NCBI RefSeq assembly: GCF_003268775.1
Contig: NZ_QLSU01000001.1
Coordinates: 372,001 to 436,000 of the forward strand
Length of the DNA stretch: 64,000 bases
Origin: Paraburkholderia unamae
Lineage (GTDB): Bacteria; Pseudomonadota; Gammaproteobacteria; Burkholderiales; Burkholderiaceae
Direction of reading: 5' to 3'
Of this stretch, positions 50,676 to 59,373 are shown piece after piece. How positions within the stretch are numbered: the first letter of the stretch is position 1; every line of letters begins with the position of its first letter. Both the position numbers and the translations under genes were made by a program. The notes beneath the pieces were generated by a model, which saw only the letters and a list, made by a program, of their open reading frames with translations, ran no database searches and was not told where the DNA came from.

Positions 50676-52340
50676 ATGGCACAGGAAAGTCTGGACGCCC
50701 TCGCCGGGCGCGCCTCACCCGCGCCCGCCTCGCGCGGCGTGACGAGGGTGCTGGTCAGCGCGTCGGTCGGCACGGTGTTCGAATGGTATGACTTCTATCT
50801 CTACGCGTCGCTCGCGCCGGTCATTGCGAAGAAGTTTTTCGCGGGCGTCGACCCGCGCACGGGATTCATCTTCACGCTGCTCGCGTTCGCCACGGGCTTC
50901 CTGTTACGGCCCTTCGGCGCGCTGGTGTTCGGCCGGCTCGGCGACCGCCAGGGACGCAAGTACACCTTTCTCGCAACGATTGTCGTCATGGGCCTGTCCA
51001 CCGTGTGCGTGGGCGTGCTGCCGGGCTACGCCGAGCTTGGCGTGGTCGCGCCCGTGATCCTCATCGCGCTGCGCATGACGCAAGGTCTGGCGCTCGGCGG
51101 CGAATTCGGCGGCGCGGCCACCTATGTCGCGGAAAGTTCGCCGCAAAACCGGCGCGCGCGCAATCTCTCGTGGATCGTCTCGACCGGCGCGATCGGCCTG
51201 CTCATGTCGCTGCTGGTCGTCGCGCTGTGCCGCGCCGTGACGGGAAGCGCGTTCGAGGACTGGGGCTGGCGCCTGCCGTTCCTGTTTTCCTCCGTACTCC
51301 TTGCGATCTCCGTGTATATCCGGCTTTCCATGCAGGAGTCGGCCGTGTTCGCGCGACTGCGGCAGGAACAACGCCAGTCGCACGCGCCGATACGCGAGCT
51401 GTTCGGCGACCCGGCCCACCGCAAGACCATGCTGATCGCCTTCTTCGCGGTGTGCGCGCCGATTGCCGTGATCGCCTACACGGCGACCGTTTATCCGCTG
51501 TTCTTCATGACCGAGACGCTGAAGATCGACGCGCAAACCACCAACCTCATCATGATGGGTGCGCTGTGCACGTCGCCGCTCATGTACTGGATCTTCTCGG
51601 CGCTCTCCGACCGCGTAGGCAGAAAGCCGGTCATGCTGGCCGGCTACGTGCTGATACTCGCGACGCTGTTGCCCGCCTATCGCGCCATGACGCACCTGGG
51701 CAATCCGGCGCTCGAACGCGCGCAGGCGCAAGCGCCGGTGGTGCTGCATGCCGACCCGGCAAGCTGCGCGATCCAGTTCAACCCCACGGGCACGCGCCAT
51801 TTCACATCTTCGTGCGACGTCGCGAAGCGCCTGCTGTATCGCTTCTCGGCAAGCTTCGCGACCGAGCCGCTCGCGGCCGGTGCGCAAGCGTGGATCGGAA
51901 TCGGCGGGCAACGCTACGACGTGCCGACCATGAGCGGCGCGGACAGCGCCGCGCGTGAAAAAGCGCTGGCGTCCACAGTCTCGTCCGCATTGCGCACGGC
52001 GGGCTATCCGGAAGGCGCGGAGCCTTCCAGCGTCAACGCATGGGGCCTGTTCGGGCTGATGATCTGGATGATGCTGCTGCAAAGCATGATCTACGGTCCG
52101 GGCACGGCCGTGCTCGTCGAGATGTTTCCCGCCCGCATTCGCTACACCGCGATGTCGTTTCCGTATCACCTCGCCACGGGTTGGATAGGCGGCCTGCTTC
52201 CGGCAGGCGCGTTTGCACTGAGCGCGCAAACGGGCAGCATCTATGGCGGCCTGCTTTATCCCGCCGTGTGGCTGGTGCTCGGCTTCATCGCAACGGTGTT
52301 GTTCTTCCGCGAGACGCGCAACAACAGCATCCACCACTAA
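50676..52340 (+). CDS. MHS-family (metabolite:H+ symporter) MFS transporter with an extended loop
   Basis: A 554-residue carrier, about 110 residues longer than the usual MHS protein. It has the family start VSASVGTVFEWYDFYLYASLAP, the loop GRLGDRQGRKYTFLAT, GGEFGGAATYVAE, and GIGRKP-type loop DRVGRKPVMLAG. The extra part (about residues 345-460) lies between helices 9 and 10, contains two cysteines (DPASCAIQ, TSSCDVAK) and must be outside the cytoplasmic membrane. The ATG at 50676 has GGAGA nine bases upstream. It is next to the IclR-controlled catabolic genes, so it probably imports their carboxylate substrate. Confidence 0.85.
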   Translation: MAQESLDALAGRASPAPASRGVTRVLVSASVGTVFEWYDFYLYASLAPVIAKKFFAGVDPRTGFIFTLLAFATGFLLRPFGALVFGRLGDRQGRKYTFLATIVVMGLSTVCVGVLPGYAELGVVAPVILIALRMTQGLALGGEFGGAATYVAESSPQNRRARNLSWIVSTGAIGLLMSLLVVALCRAVTGSAFEDWGWRLPFLFSSVLLAISVYIRLSMQESAVFARLRQEQRQSHAPIRELFGDPAHRKTMLIAFFAVCAPIAVIAYTATVYPLFFMTETLKIDAQTTNLIMMGALCTSPLMYWIFSALSDRVGRKPVMLAGYVLILATLLPAYRAMTHLGNPALERAQAQAPVVLHADPASCAIQFNPTGTRHFTSSCDVAKRLLYRFSASFATEPLAAGAQAWIGIGGQRYDVPTMSGADSAAREKALASTVSSALRTAGYPEGAEPSSVNAWGLFGLMIWMMLLQSMIYGPGTAVLVEMFPARIRYTAMSFPYHLATGWIGGLLPAGAFALSAQTGSIYGGLLYPAVWLVLGFIATVLFFRETRNNSIHH

Positions 52341-52363
52341 CGCTTGTGCTCATGCAAGCAGGC

Positions 52364-52387
52364 GGGCAGGCGGCCTGCCGCCTGCCC
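52364..52387. terminator. Hairpin between the MHS transporter and IclR genes
   Basis: GGGCAGGCGGC-CT-GCCGCCTGCCC is an 11-bp inverted repeat between the convergent stops at 52340 and 52400. It lacks a U-run in either direction, so it is a possible, not certain, terminator. Confidence 0.5.
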
Positions 52388-52399
52388 TCGCATTCGTGC

Positions 52400-53236
52400 T
52401 CACTCGTCCGGGCTCCCGTGCACGGGGAAGCGTGACTGCGATCTGCGAATTTCTTCGCGCACGAGCGCCGCGATCCATTCGCGCCGGCTCTTGCCCATGC
52501 GCGAGAGCACCGACGCCACGCTGAGCGCCGCATAGTTGCCCCTGCTGATCTCGAACGCGGCGCCCACGCCCCCGGCGCCCGCCGTGATCATGTTCTCCGT
52601 TTCCGAATAGCCCGTGCGGCGCGTGCGCTGCACCAGATCCTTCATGCGCTGGCGCGTGATGCCCATGCGCTCGTACTCGACCCGATGGCGCGTGAAGATG
52701 GCGTCGATTTCCGGGTCGGGAAGCTTGGAGAGTAGCGCGAGACACGCCGTGCCCACGCCCAGCAAACGCAGGTTGCCGGGCAGCAGCGTGTGCGCCTTGA
52801 TGGGATGGTTGCCCTCCTCCATGTGCAGGCAATGCCCGTAGTCGCCATTGCGAATGAGGAGGAAAACCGTGTCCTCGGTCTGACGCGCGATGGAGAGTAG
52901 CATGGGGCGGCAACTGACGAGCACGGGGGCACGGCTCATGGCGGTCAGTCCCAGTTGCATGGATTCGATGCCGAGCCGGTATTTGCGCGTGACCGCTTCG
53001 CGCTCGACGAACCCTTCGTGCGCGAGCCCCGCGAGCAGCCGGAACGCCGTGCTTCGATCGAGCCCTGTGGTGGCGAGCAGTTCCGCCAGGTCGACGCCGC
53101 GTTCATGAGCGGCCGCCACGCACTTGAGCAGGCCTAACGCACGAGAAAGACTTTGCGTGCCTGCAACGCCTGACGCGTGGGCTCGCCCATCCTGTGCGGC
53201 GACGGCCTCGCCGCTCAAATCTTGATCGCTATTCAT
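52400..53236 (-). CDS. IclR-family transcriptional regulator
   Basis: A 278-residue regulator. The winged helix-turn-helix is at residues about 25-90 (QSLSRALGLLKCVAAAH, LAELLATTGLDRSTAFRLLAGL), and the effector domain follows with GNLRLLGVGTACLALL and GAGGVGAAFEISRGNYAALSVA. The start at 53236 (MNSDQDLSG) is preferred; the upstream frame crosses the divergent promoter. It is divergent from the cyclase gene by 139 bases and is the obvious local controller of the catabolic island. A TCACA-A-TGTGA dyad lies three bases upstream of its start. Confidence 0.87.
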   Translation of the reverse strand: MNSDQDLSGEAVAAQDGRAHASGVAGTQSLSRALGLLKCVAAAHERGVDLAELLATTGLDRSTAFRLLAGLAHEGFVEREAVTRKYRLGIESMQLGLTAMSRAPVLVSCRPMLLSIARQTEDTVFLLIRNGDYGHCLHMEEGNHPIKAHTLLPGNLRLLGVGTACLALLSKLPDPEIDAIFTRHRVEYERMGITRQRMKDLVQRTRRTGYSETENMITAGAGGVGAAFEISRGNYAALSVASVLSRMGKSRREWIAALVREEIRRSQSRFPVHGSPDE

Positions 53237-53238
53237 GT

Positions 53239-53249
53239 TCACAATGTGA
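53239..53249. promoter_or_regulatory. TCACA-A-TGTGA dyad at the IclR start
   Basis: An 11-bp inverted repeat placed three bases before the IclR start codon, followed by the palindrome CGAATTCG (53251-53258). It could be the autoregulatory IclR site for the divergent promoters. Confidence 0.4.
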
Positions 53250-53375
53250 TCGAATTCGCCAAGCGTGCTTGTAGTGTAATCGATGTTCGTCTGCAATGGA
53301 GCGCAAGAACAGGAACACGACCTTCCATCGTTGCGTTGCCAACAAGGTGACGCCGTCATCAAAAAAGGAGACAGG

Positions 53376-54455
53376 ATGAGTCAGTACAAAGCGTTCCATG
53401 CCCCCCACGCCAGGCCCGTGGAGGGCGCCACCAGTTCGCGCTGGAAGCAGCGTCCCGCCCAATCAAACTGGGGCGACTTCGGCCCCGATGATCAATTAGG
53501 AAGGCTGAATTTGATCACGGCGGAGAAGGTTCGCCAGGGTGCGGCCGAAGTCCGCGAAGGACGCTCGTTCTGCCTGAGCCTGCCGCTCGACTACCCAGGC
53601 GGCAACGCGCTCAATCCGCGGCGTCACCCGCCGGTCATCAAACCGACGCCCAGAAAGCTCGGGCTGGGCATGAACTTCGAACTGTCGCGCGAAAACCGCG
53701 ATTTCACCGACGTCGTTTGCGACGACTACGCCCAGTTGTTCCTGCAATATTCGACGCAATGGGATGCGCTCGCGCACGTAGGCGGCCATTTCGACGTGGA
53801 CGGCGACGGTGTGGACGAGCTCGTCTACTACAACGGCTTTCGCGCGGGTGCGGACGTGCTCGCACCGGCCGACGACCCGCGCCTCGACGGGCAGTCGCGC
53901 GCGCTCGCGCTAGGCATCGAGAAGATCGCGGAGCATGGCGTGCAAGGGCGCGCCGTGATGGTCGATCTGCACGCCCATCTCGGTGACGCACACCGGATCG
54001 TGAGCTACCGCGACCTCGATCGCATCATGCGCGAGGACGGCGTGGTGGTCGAGGCGGGCGATATCCTCTGCCTGCACACGCGGTTCGCGCAGCTCGTGCT
54101 CGAGCGCAACAAGCAGCCCGAGCCCGACATGCCCGAGCGCTTTGGCGCCGCGCTCGACGGGCGCGACCCGGAGTTGCATCAGTGGATCATCGACACCGGC
54201 ATCGCCGCGATCGTGGCCGACAACTACGGCGTGGAGTCCGTGCCCGCGCGCGCGCAGTCCGGGCCCTGTGCCTTCCTCCCGCTTCATGAGCTTTGCCTCT
54301 TCAAGCTCGGCATGCCGTTCGGCGAGCTTTGGTACCTCACGCCGCTCGCCACGTGGCTGCGCGAGCACGGCCGCCATCGCTTCCTCTTGACGGCGCCGCC
54401 GCTGCGTTTGCCGGGCGCGGTCGGCTCGCCGGTCACGCCCATCGGCACGGTCTGA
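53376..54455 (+). CDS. Cyclase-family metal-dependent hydrolase
   Basis: A 359-residue protein of the cyclase/kynurenine-formamidase-like family. The metal-binding motif is QWDALAHVGGHFDVDGDG (family H-x-G-T-H-x-D), and later histidine and glutamate appear in HAHLGDAHR and GPCAFLPLHELCLF. Members hydrolyse amides or cyclic esters, including isatin and related rings. AAGGAG lies eight bases before the ATG at 53376. It begins the plus-strand island and is followed after 10 bases by the acyl-CoA ligase. Its substrate is unknown. Confidence 0.8.
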   Translation: MSQYKAFHAPHARPVEGATSSRWKQRPAQSNWGDFGPDDQLGRLNLITAEKVRQGAAEVREGRSFCLSLPLDYPGGNALNPRRHPPVIKPTPRKLGLGMNFELSRENRDFTDVVCDDYAQLFLQYSTQWDALAHVGGHFDVDGDGVDELVYYNGFRAGADVLAPADDPRLDGQSRALALGIEKIAEHGVQGRAVMVDLHAHLGDAHRIVSYRDLDRIMREDGVVVEAGDILCLHTRFAQLVLERNKQPEPDMPERFGAALDGRDPELHQWIIDTGIAAIVADNYGVESVPARAQSGPCAFLPLHELCLFKLGMPFGELWYLTPLATWLREHGRHRFLLTAPPLRLPGAVGSPVTPIGTV

Positions 54456-54465
54456 GCGAGGCGCT

Positions 54466-56076
54466 ATGTCCGAAACCACACTGTTCGAATGGATCGAGCG
54501 CGCGCCGCCCCCGGCCACGGCGCTCGTGTTCGGCGATACGCGCATCAGCTATGGCGAATTGCGCGAGCGCGCGCAGCGCATTGCGGGCGGCCTGAACGAG
54601 GCGGGCATCGGCCGCCATGACACGGTCGCACTGTGGCTGCCGAACCTGCCTGACTGGCTCGCCATCGCGCTCGCCTGCGCGCGCCTCGGGGCGGCCGTGC
54701 TGTGCCTGAACATGCGCTATGGCCCGAAGGAAGTGGGCCAGTTCATGGAGCGAACCGGCTGCAAGGCGCTTTGCTACATGCCTTCATATAAAGGGAAGGA
54801 CTACGAATCTCTGTTGCGCGCCGTGGATTCCGCTTGCCTCGCCGCGCTGCAATGCGTGGTGGCGGTGAGCGAGACGCACGAGCGCGCCCCGGCCGCGCGT
54901 GCGCCGCACGCACCAGAGGGCGCTCGGGCGATCGATCTCGAAGCGCTGGCTTGCGCCGCGCCATTAGCACTTGCGCCCGCACAACCCGAAGACGCCTGCA
55001 TCATCCTCTCGTCGTCGGGCACCACGAGCCAGCCCAAGCTGATCGTCCACGCCCAGGGCCGCGTGCTGCATCATGGCCGCGACGTGGCGGCCGCCTTCGG
55101 CATCGGCCCCGACGACGCCCGCCTGCTGCTGGCCATTCCGCTCTGCGGCGCGTTCGGCTACACCATTGCAATGACCGCGCTCGCCGCCCACGCGCCGCTC
55201 GTTCTCATGGAAAGCTTCGACCCGGCCGAAACGGCGCTCGCGATGGTCGAGCATCGCGTCACGCACATGTTCGGCACGAACGACATGCTCGACAAGATCC
55301 TGGCGGCCACCGGCACGGACTGGACGCCGCGCGACCTGCGCATGTATGGCCACGCCAATTTCACGCCGGGTCTCGTCGATCTGCCCAAACGCGCCGAAGC
55401 AAGAGGCATCCTGATGCGCGGCTGCTTCGGCATGAGCGAGACGCTTGCGCTGTTTGCCGCGCAACCTGCCGACGCGCCGCTGGATCGGCGCGCGCAATCG
55501 GGCGGCGTGCCGCTCGCGCCCGACGCGCGCATACGCGTGCGCTGCCTGCGCACCGGCGCGCTGCTCGGCGCGGGCGAGCCCGGCGAACTGGAGATCGCCA
55601 CGCCCGACATCATGACGGGCTATCTCGGCAACGCCGAAGCCACCGCGAAGGCTTTCACGCCGGACGGCTTCCTGCGCACCGGCGACATCGCCTGCCTGAC
55701 CGGCGACGGCGGTTTCAACCATCTGTCGCGCATCGGCGACGTTCTGCGCATTGGCGGTTACCTCGTCAACCCGCTGGAGATCGAGGAAGTCGTGCTGGCC
55801 TCGTCCGGCGCGCACGCATGCCAGGTCGTGGCCGTCGAAGCACAGGGAAGCGCACGCCCCGTGGCGTTCGTCGTCGGCAGCGAGGCCTATGTTCACGAGG
55901 AGCACACGTTGCTCGCCGCATGCAAGGCGCAACTGGCCATTTTCAAGGTGCCGGTGCGCATCTTCCGGATCGGTGCATTCCCCGTTACGCCCAGCCCCAA
56001 TGGAGAGAAAGTGAAAAAGAACGAGTTGCAGGCCATGGCGAGAGAACTGCTCGCTTCCGGGGAGGCACGGTCATGA
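54466..56076 (+). CDS. AMP-dependent acyl-CoA ligase
   Basis: A 536-residue ANL enzyme activating a carboxylic acid as a CoA thioester. It has phosphate loop IILSSSGTTSQPK (about residue 182), adenine-binding GCFGMSETLALFA, the hinge RTGDIACLTG then RIGDVLRIGGYLVNP, and a C-terminal lysine segment NGEKVKKNEL. It overlaps the dehydrogenase gene by four bases. The acid is not identifiable from the motifs; it is not close in sequence to the benzoate ligase earlier in the window. Confidence 0.86.
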   Translation: MSETTLFEWIERAPPPATALVFGDTRISYGELRERAQRIAGGLNEAGIGRHDTVALWLPNLPDWLAIALACARLGAAVLCLNMRYGPKEVGQFMERTGCKALCYMPSYKGKDYESLLRAVDSACLAALQCVVAVSETHERAPAARAPHAPEGARAIDLEALACAAPLALAPAQPEDACIILSSSGTTSQPKLIVHAQGRVLHHGRDVAAAFGIGPDDARLLLAIPLCGAFGYTIAMTALAAHAPLVLMESFDPAETALAMVEHRVTHMFGTNDMLDKILAATGTDWTPRDLRMYGHANFTPGLVDLPKRAEARGILMRGCFGMSETLALFAAQPADAPLDRRAQSGGVPLAPDARIRVRCLRTGALLGAGEPGELEIATPDIMTGYLGNAEATAKAFTPDGFLRTGDIACLTGDGGFNHLSRIGDVLRIGGYLVNPLEIEEVVLASSGAHACQVVAVEAQGSARPVAFVVGSEAYVHEEHTLLAACKAQLAIFKVPVRIFRIGAFPVTPSPNGEKVKKNELQAMARELLASGEARS

Positions 56077-57245
56077 GTCGATGGTCGCATTGGGACTGGC
56101 CGTTCTTCGACGCGCAACACGAGACCACCGTCGAGCGCCTTCATGCCTGGCGCGCTCGCTACGCGCAAATCGAACCATCGCTCGCGCAACAGCCGCTCAC
56201 TGAACAATGCAGGCTGCTCGCCGCCGAACTGGGCAAGGCGGGACTGCTGGGCTACGCGGTTCCGCGGCTGGCTGGCGACACGCCGCCGTCGGTCGATCTG
56301 CGCTCCGTTTGCTTGATCCGCGAAGCGCTGTCCTATGACAGCGCGCTCGCCGATTTCGTGTTCTCGATGCAGGGCATCGGCTCCGCGCCGCTCTGGTTGT
56401 TCGGCAGCGAAGCGCAGCGCTCGCGCTACCTCGACGGCTGCCGCGAAGGCCGCACGCTCGCCGCCTTCGCGCTGACCGAACCCGGCGGCGGCTCCGACGT
56501 CGCCGCGATCACCACGCGCGGCGAACGGCGCGGCGAGCGCTATGTGCTCAACGGCGCGAAAGCCTACATCTCGAACGGCGGCATTGCGGACTATTACGTG
56601 ATCGTCGCGCGCACCGAAGATGCACCCGGTGCGAAGGCGCTTTCCGCTTTTCTTGTCGATGCGCGCACAACGGGTTTGAAGGCCAGCGCGAATGTGGAGA
56701 TCGTCGCGCCCCACCCGCTTGCCGAACTCGAACTGCACGACTGCGAAGTGAGCGCCGACTCGATGCTCGGGCAACCCGGCGAAGGGTTCAAGGTGGCGAT
56801 GGCGGTGCTCGACATCTTCCGCTCGTCGGTCGGCGCGGCGGCCGTGGGTCTCGCGCGCCGCGCGCTGGACGAAACCGTCGCGCGCATGAACGCGCGGACG
56901 CTGTTCGGCAAGCCGATGGCGGAAATGGACACCGTACGCATGCGCGTGGCGGATATGGCGCTCGACACCGAAGCCGCGGCCTTGCTGGTCTACCGCGCGG
57001 CCTGGCAGCGCGACGCGCGCCGGGCGGCGATCACACGCGAGGCGTCGATGGCCAAGCTCGGCGCGACCGAAGCCGCGTTTCGCGTGGTGGACAGCGCCGT
57101 GCAGCTATTCGGCGCGCTGGGCGTTACGCAGGGCTGCGTGATCGAGCGGCTCTTTCGCGACGTGCGGCCCATGCGCATTTACGAGGGCGCTTCTGAAATC
57201 CAGAAACTCATCATCGGCCGCAAGGTGCTGGCCGCCTGCCCTTGA
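56073..57245 (+). CDS. Acyl-CoA dehydrogenase
   Basis: A 390-residue flavoenzyme introducing an alpha-beta double bond into an acyl-CoA. It has FALTEPGGGSDVAAI (FAD/substrate loop), NGAKAYISNGG, and a C-terminal IYEGASEIQKLIIGR whose Glu is the usual catalytic base. It overlaps the ligase stop codon, so the ligase product is its likely substrate. The ATG at 56073 is preceded by GGGGAGG. No linked electron-transfer flavoprotein genes are nearby. Confidence 0.88.
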   Translation: MSRWSHWDWPFFDAQHETTVERLHAWRARYAQIEPSLAQQPLTEQCRLLAAELGKAGLLGYAVPRLAGDTPPSVDLRSVCLIREALSYDSALADFVFSMQGIGSAPLWLFGSEAQRSRYLDGCREGRTLAAFALTEPGGGSDVAAITTRGERRGERYVLNGAKAYISNGGIADYYVIVARTEDAPGAKALSAFLVDARTTGLKASANVEIVAPHPLAELELHDCEVSADSMLGQPGEGFKVAMAVLDIFRSSVGAAAVGLARRALDETVARMNARTLFGKPMAEMDTVRMRVADMALDTEAAALLVYRAAWQRDARRAAITREASMAKLGATEAAFRVVDSAVQLFGALGVTQGCVIERLFRDVRPMRIYEGASEIQKLIIGRKVLAACP

Positions 57246-57293
57246 CGCGGGCTTCGCCCGCGACTTTTCCACTTTGGACAGACAGGAGCATTC

Positions 57294-58022
57294 ATGACAA
57301 CCAGAAAACGCGTGCTGGTCACAGGCGCGAGCCGGGGTATCGGGCGCGCGGCGCTCACACGTCTGCGCGAGGACGGCTATCAGGCGATTGGCGTCGCGCG
57401 CACGCGCCCCGCCGATCTGGAGGACGACGCCGACTTTCACTGCTGCGACCTGGACGATCTCGCGATGACACAGGAACTCGTCACGCGGCTCGCCAACACG
57501 GCACCGTTCTACGGCCTCGTGAACAACGCCGCGATCGCGCACACGACCTCGCTCGACGACACGCGGCCCTCGGACATGGAGGAAGCGCTGCGCGTGAACG
57601 TCAGTGCCTCACTGGTGTGCGCGCAGGCGCTGGTGCCGGGCATGCGCGAGCTAGGCGCGGGGCGCATCGTGAACCTCTCCTCGCGCGCGGCGCTCGGCAA
57701 GATCAATCGCACCGCATACAGCGCGACCAAGGCGGCCGTGATCGGCATGAGCCGCACGTGGGCGCTGGAGCTGGCGCCCTCGGCCATCACGGTCAACGTG
57801 ATCGCGCCAGGCCCCATCGCCACCGAAATGTTCCACACCGCGAGCCCGCCCGAGGATCCACGCACGCAGGCGCTAATGGCCGCCGTTCCGTTGCAGCGGG
57901 TGGGCACGCCGGAAGAAGTGGCGCACCTAATCGCGTTCCTGCTCGACGAGCGCTCGGGCTTCGTGACCGGACAAACGCTCCATATCGACGGCGGCTTGAC
58001 CACCAGTAACGTTCGCATTTGA
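57294..58022 (+). CDS. Short-chain dehydrogenase/reductase of the catabolic island
   Basis: A 242-residue SDR with VTGASRGIG, NNAAIAH, LSSRAALGK and AYSATKAAV, giving the normal Ser-Tyr-Lys triad, and ends with GQTLHIDGGL. Its place after the acyl-CoA dehydrogenase suggests oxidation of a 3-hydroxyacyl intermediate, or of a cyclic alcohol. An AGGAGC precedes the ATG by seven bases. Confidence 0.85.
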   Translation: MTTRKRVLVTGASRGIGRAALTRLREDGYQAIGVARTRPADLEDDADFHCCDLDDLAMTQELVTRLANTAPFYGLVNNAAIAHTTSLDDTRPSDMEEALRVNVSASLVCAQALVPGMRELGAGRIVNLSSRAALGKINRTAYSATKAAVIGMSRTWALELAPSAITVNVIAPGPIATEMFHTASPPEDPRTQALMAAVPLQRVGTPEEVAHLIAFLLDERSGFVTGQTLHIDGGLTTSNVRI

Positions 58023-58081
58023 GGAATATTCGCACGCGTTGAAAAACATATGCCGCCCGCCCGGGCGGTAAGGAGACCATA

Positions 58082-59308
58082 ATGAAATCCGTCCATGCAC
58101 TCCATCGTGGCGCGCTCGCAGGCATGCTGGCCGCGCTGGCGCTGTTCGCCGGCACGCCCCGGGCGCATGCCGAGGAAGGCGTGAAGATCGGCCTGATCCT
58201 CGACATGACCGGCGTTTACTCCGATATCTCCGGCAAGGGCAGCGTGACAGCGGCCCAGTTGGCCATCGACGATTTCGGCGGCAAGGCGCTCGGCCACAAC
58301 GTGGAGCTGGTCGTGGGCAACAGCCAGGGCCATGCCGATACGGCAGCCACCACGGCACGGGAATGGTTCGACGTGAAGCACGTGGACGCGATCATGGACG
58401 TGACGGGGTCGTCGGCCGCGCTCGCCGTGCTCAATATCGCCCGCGCCAAAGGCAAGATCCTGTTCCTGAGCGGGCCCGCATCGGACCGGCTGACCGGCGA
58501 TCTCTGCACGCCCACCTCGGTGCATTATGCGTACGATTCGTACGCGCTCGCCAACTCGGTCGCGCGCACGGTGGCGAACCAGGGCGGCAAGCGCTGGTAC
58601 TTCATCACCGCCGACTACGCCGGCGGCCACGACATCGTGGGCGCCGCGCGCACGGCGCTCGGCCAGTCCGGCGCGAGCGTGCTGGGCGAAGTGCCGGTTC
58701 CGCTCGGCGCAGCCGACTTTTCGTCGGCCGTGGTGCAGGCCCAGAACAGCGGCGCGGGCGTGATCGGTCTCGCCAGCTTTGGCGGCGACCTCGTGAATGT
58801 CGTCAAGGCGGCGCGCGAATTCGGCGTGCGCCCGGGCGGCCCGCAACGCATGGCGAGCCTGCTCATGTACATCAACGACGTGCACGCCATTGGCCTGCAA
58901 ACCGCCCAGGGCATGGTGCTTTCCGAAGCGTTCTATTGGGACATGAATCCGCAAACGCGGGCGTTCTCGCGCCGCTACTACGAAAAGGTCAAGGCAATGC
59001 CGAACATGAGCCAGGCGGCCGTGTATTCCTCCGTGCTGCATTACCTCAAGGCCGTGCAGGCGGCGAATTCGACCGACGCCACCGTCGTGATGCGCAAGAT
59101 GCGCGAGATGCCGGTTTCCGACTTCTTCGCGACGAACGGCCGGATTCGCGAAGACGGGCTCATGGTCCACGACATGTACCTCTTCCAGGTCAAGAGTCCG
59201 GCGGAATCGAAATATCCCTGGGATTACTACAAATTGCTCGCGACGATTCCCGCCGACAAGGCGTTCAGGTCGCTCGCGCAAAGCGGCTGCCCGCTGGTCA
59301 AGCCGTAA
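58082..59308 (+). CDS. Orphan ABC transporter substrate-binding protein (LivJ type)
   Basis: A 408-residue periplasmic protein of the branched-chain amino acid/aromatic-binding group. Residues 1-30 are a signal peptide ending AHA, then EEGVKIGLILDMTGVYSDISGKGS starts the binding fold; GSSAALAV and SGPASDRLTGDLC follow. No permease or ATPase gene is adjacent. It may work with a transporter elsewhere, or it may serve as a sensor for the island's substrate. AAGGAG stands eight bases before the ATG at 58082. Confidence 0.87.
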   Translation: MKSVHALHRGALAGMLAALALFAGTPRAHAEEGVKIGLILDMTGVYSDISGKGSVTAAQLAIDDFGGKALGHNVELVVGNSQGHADTAATTAREWFDVKHVDAIMDVTGSSAALAVLNIARAKGKILFLSGPASDRLTGDLCTPTSVHYAYDSYALANSVARTVANQGGKRWYFITADYAGGHDIVGAARTALGQSGASVLGEVPVPLGAADFSSAVVQAQNSGAGVIGLASFGGDLVNVVKAAREFGVRPGGPQRMASLLMYINDVHAIGLQTAQGMVLSEAFYWDMNPQTRAFSRRYYEKVKAMPNMSQAAVYSSVLHYLKAVQAANSTDATVVMRKMREMPVSDFFATNGRIREDGLMVHDMYLFQVKSPAESKYPWDYYKLLATIPADKAFRSLAQSGCPLVKP

Positions 59309-59373
59309 TACGCTCTCGCGAGCGGAGCAGAACGTCAATCCGGTCGATCCGGCACGCCAAAACAGGAGCCACC

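Noticed and set aside
53239..53249. CRP-type catabolite repression site
   Set aside because: TCACA-A-TGTGA is inverted relative to the CRP pattern TGTGA-N6-TCACA and has a 1-bp centre, so it is kept only as a possible IclR dyad.
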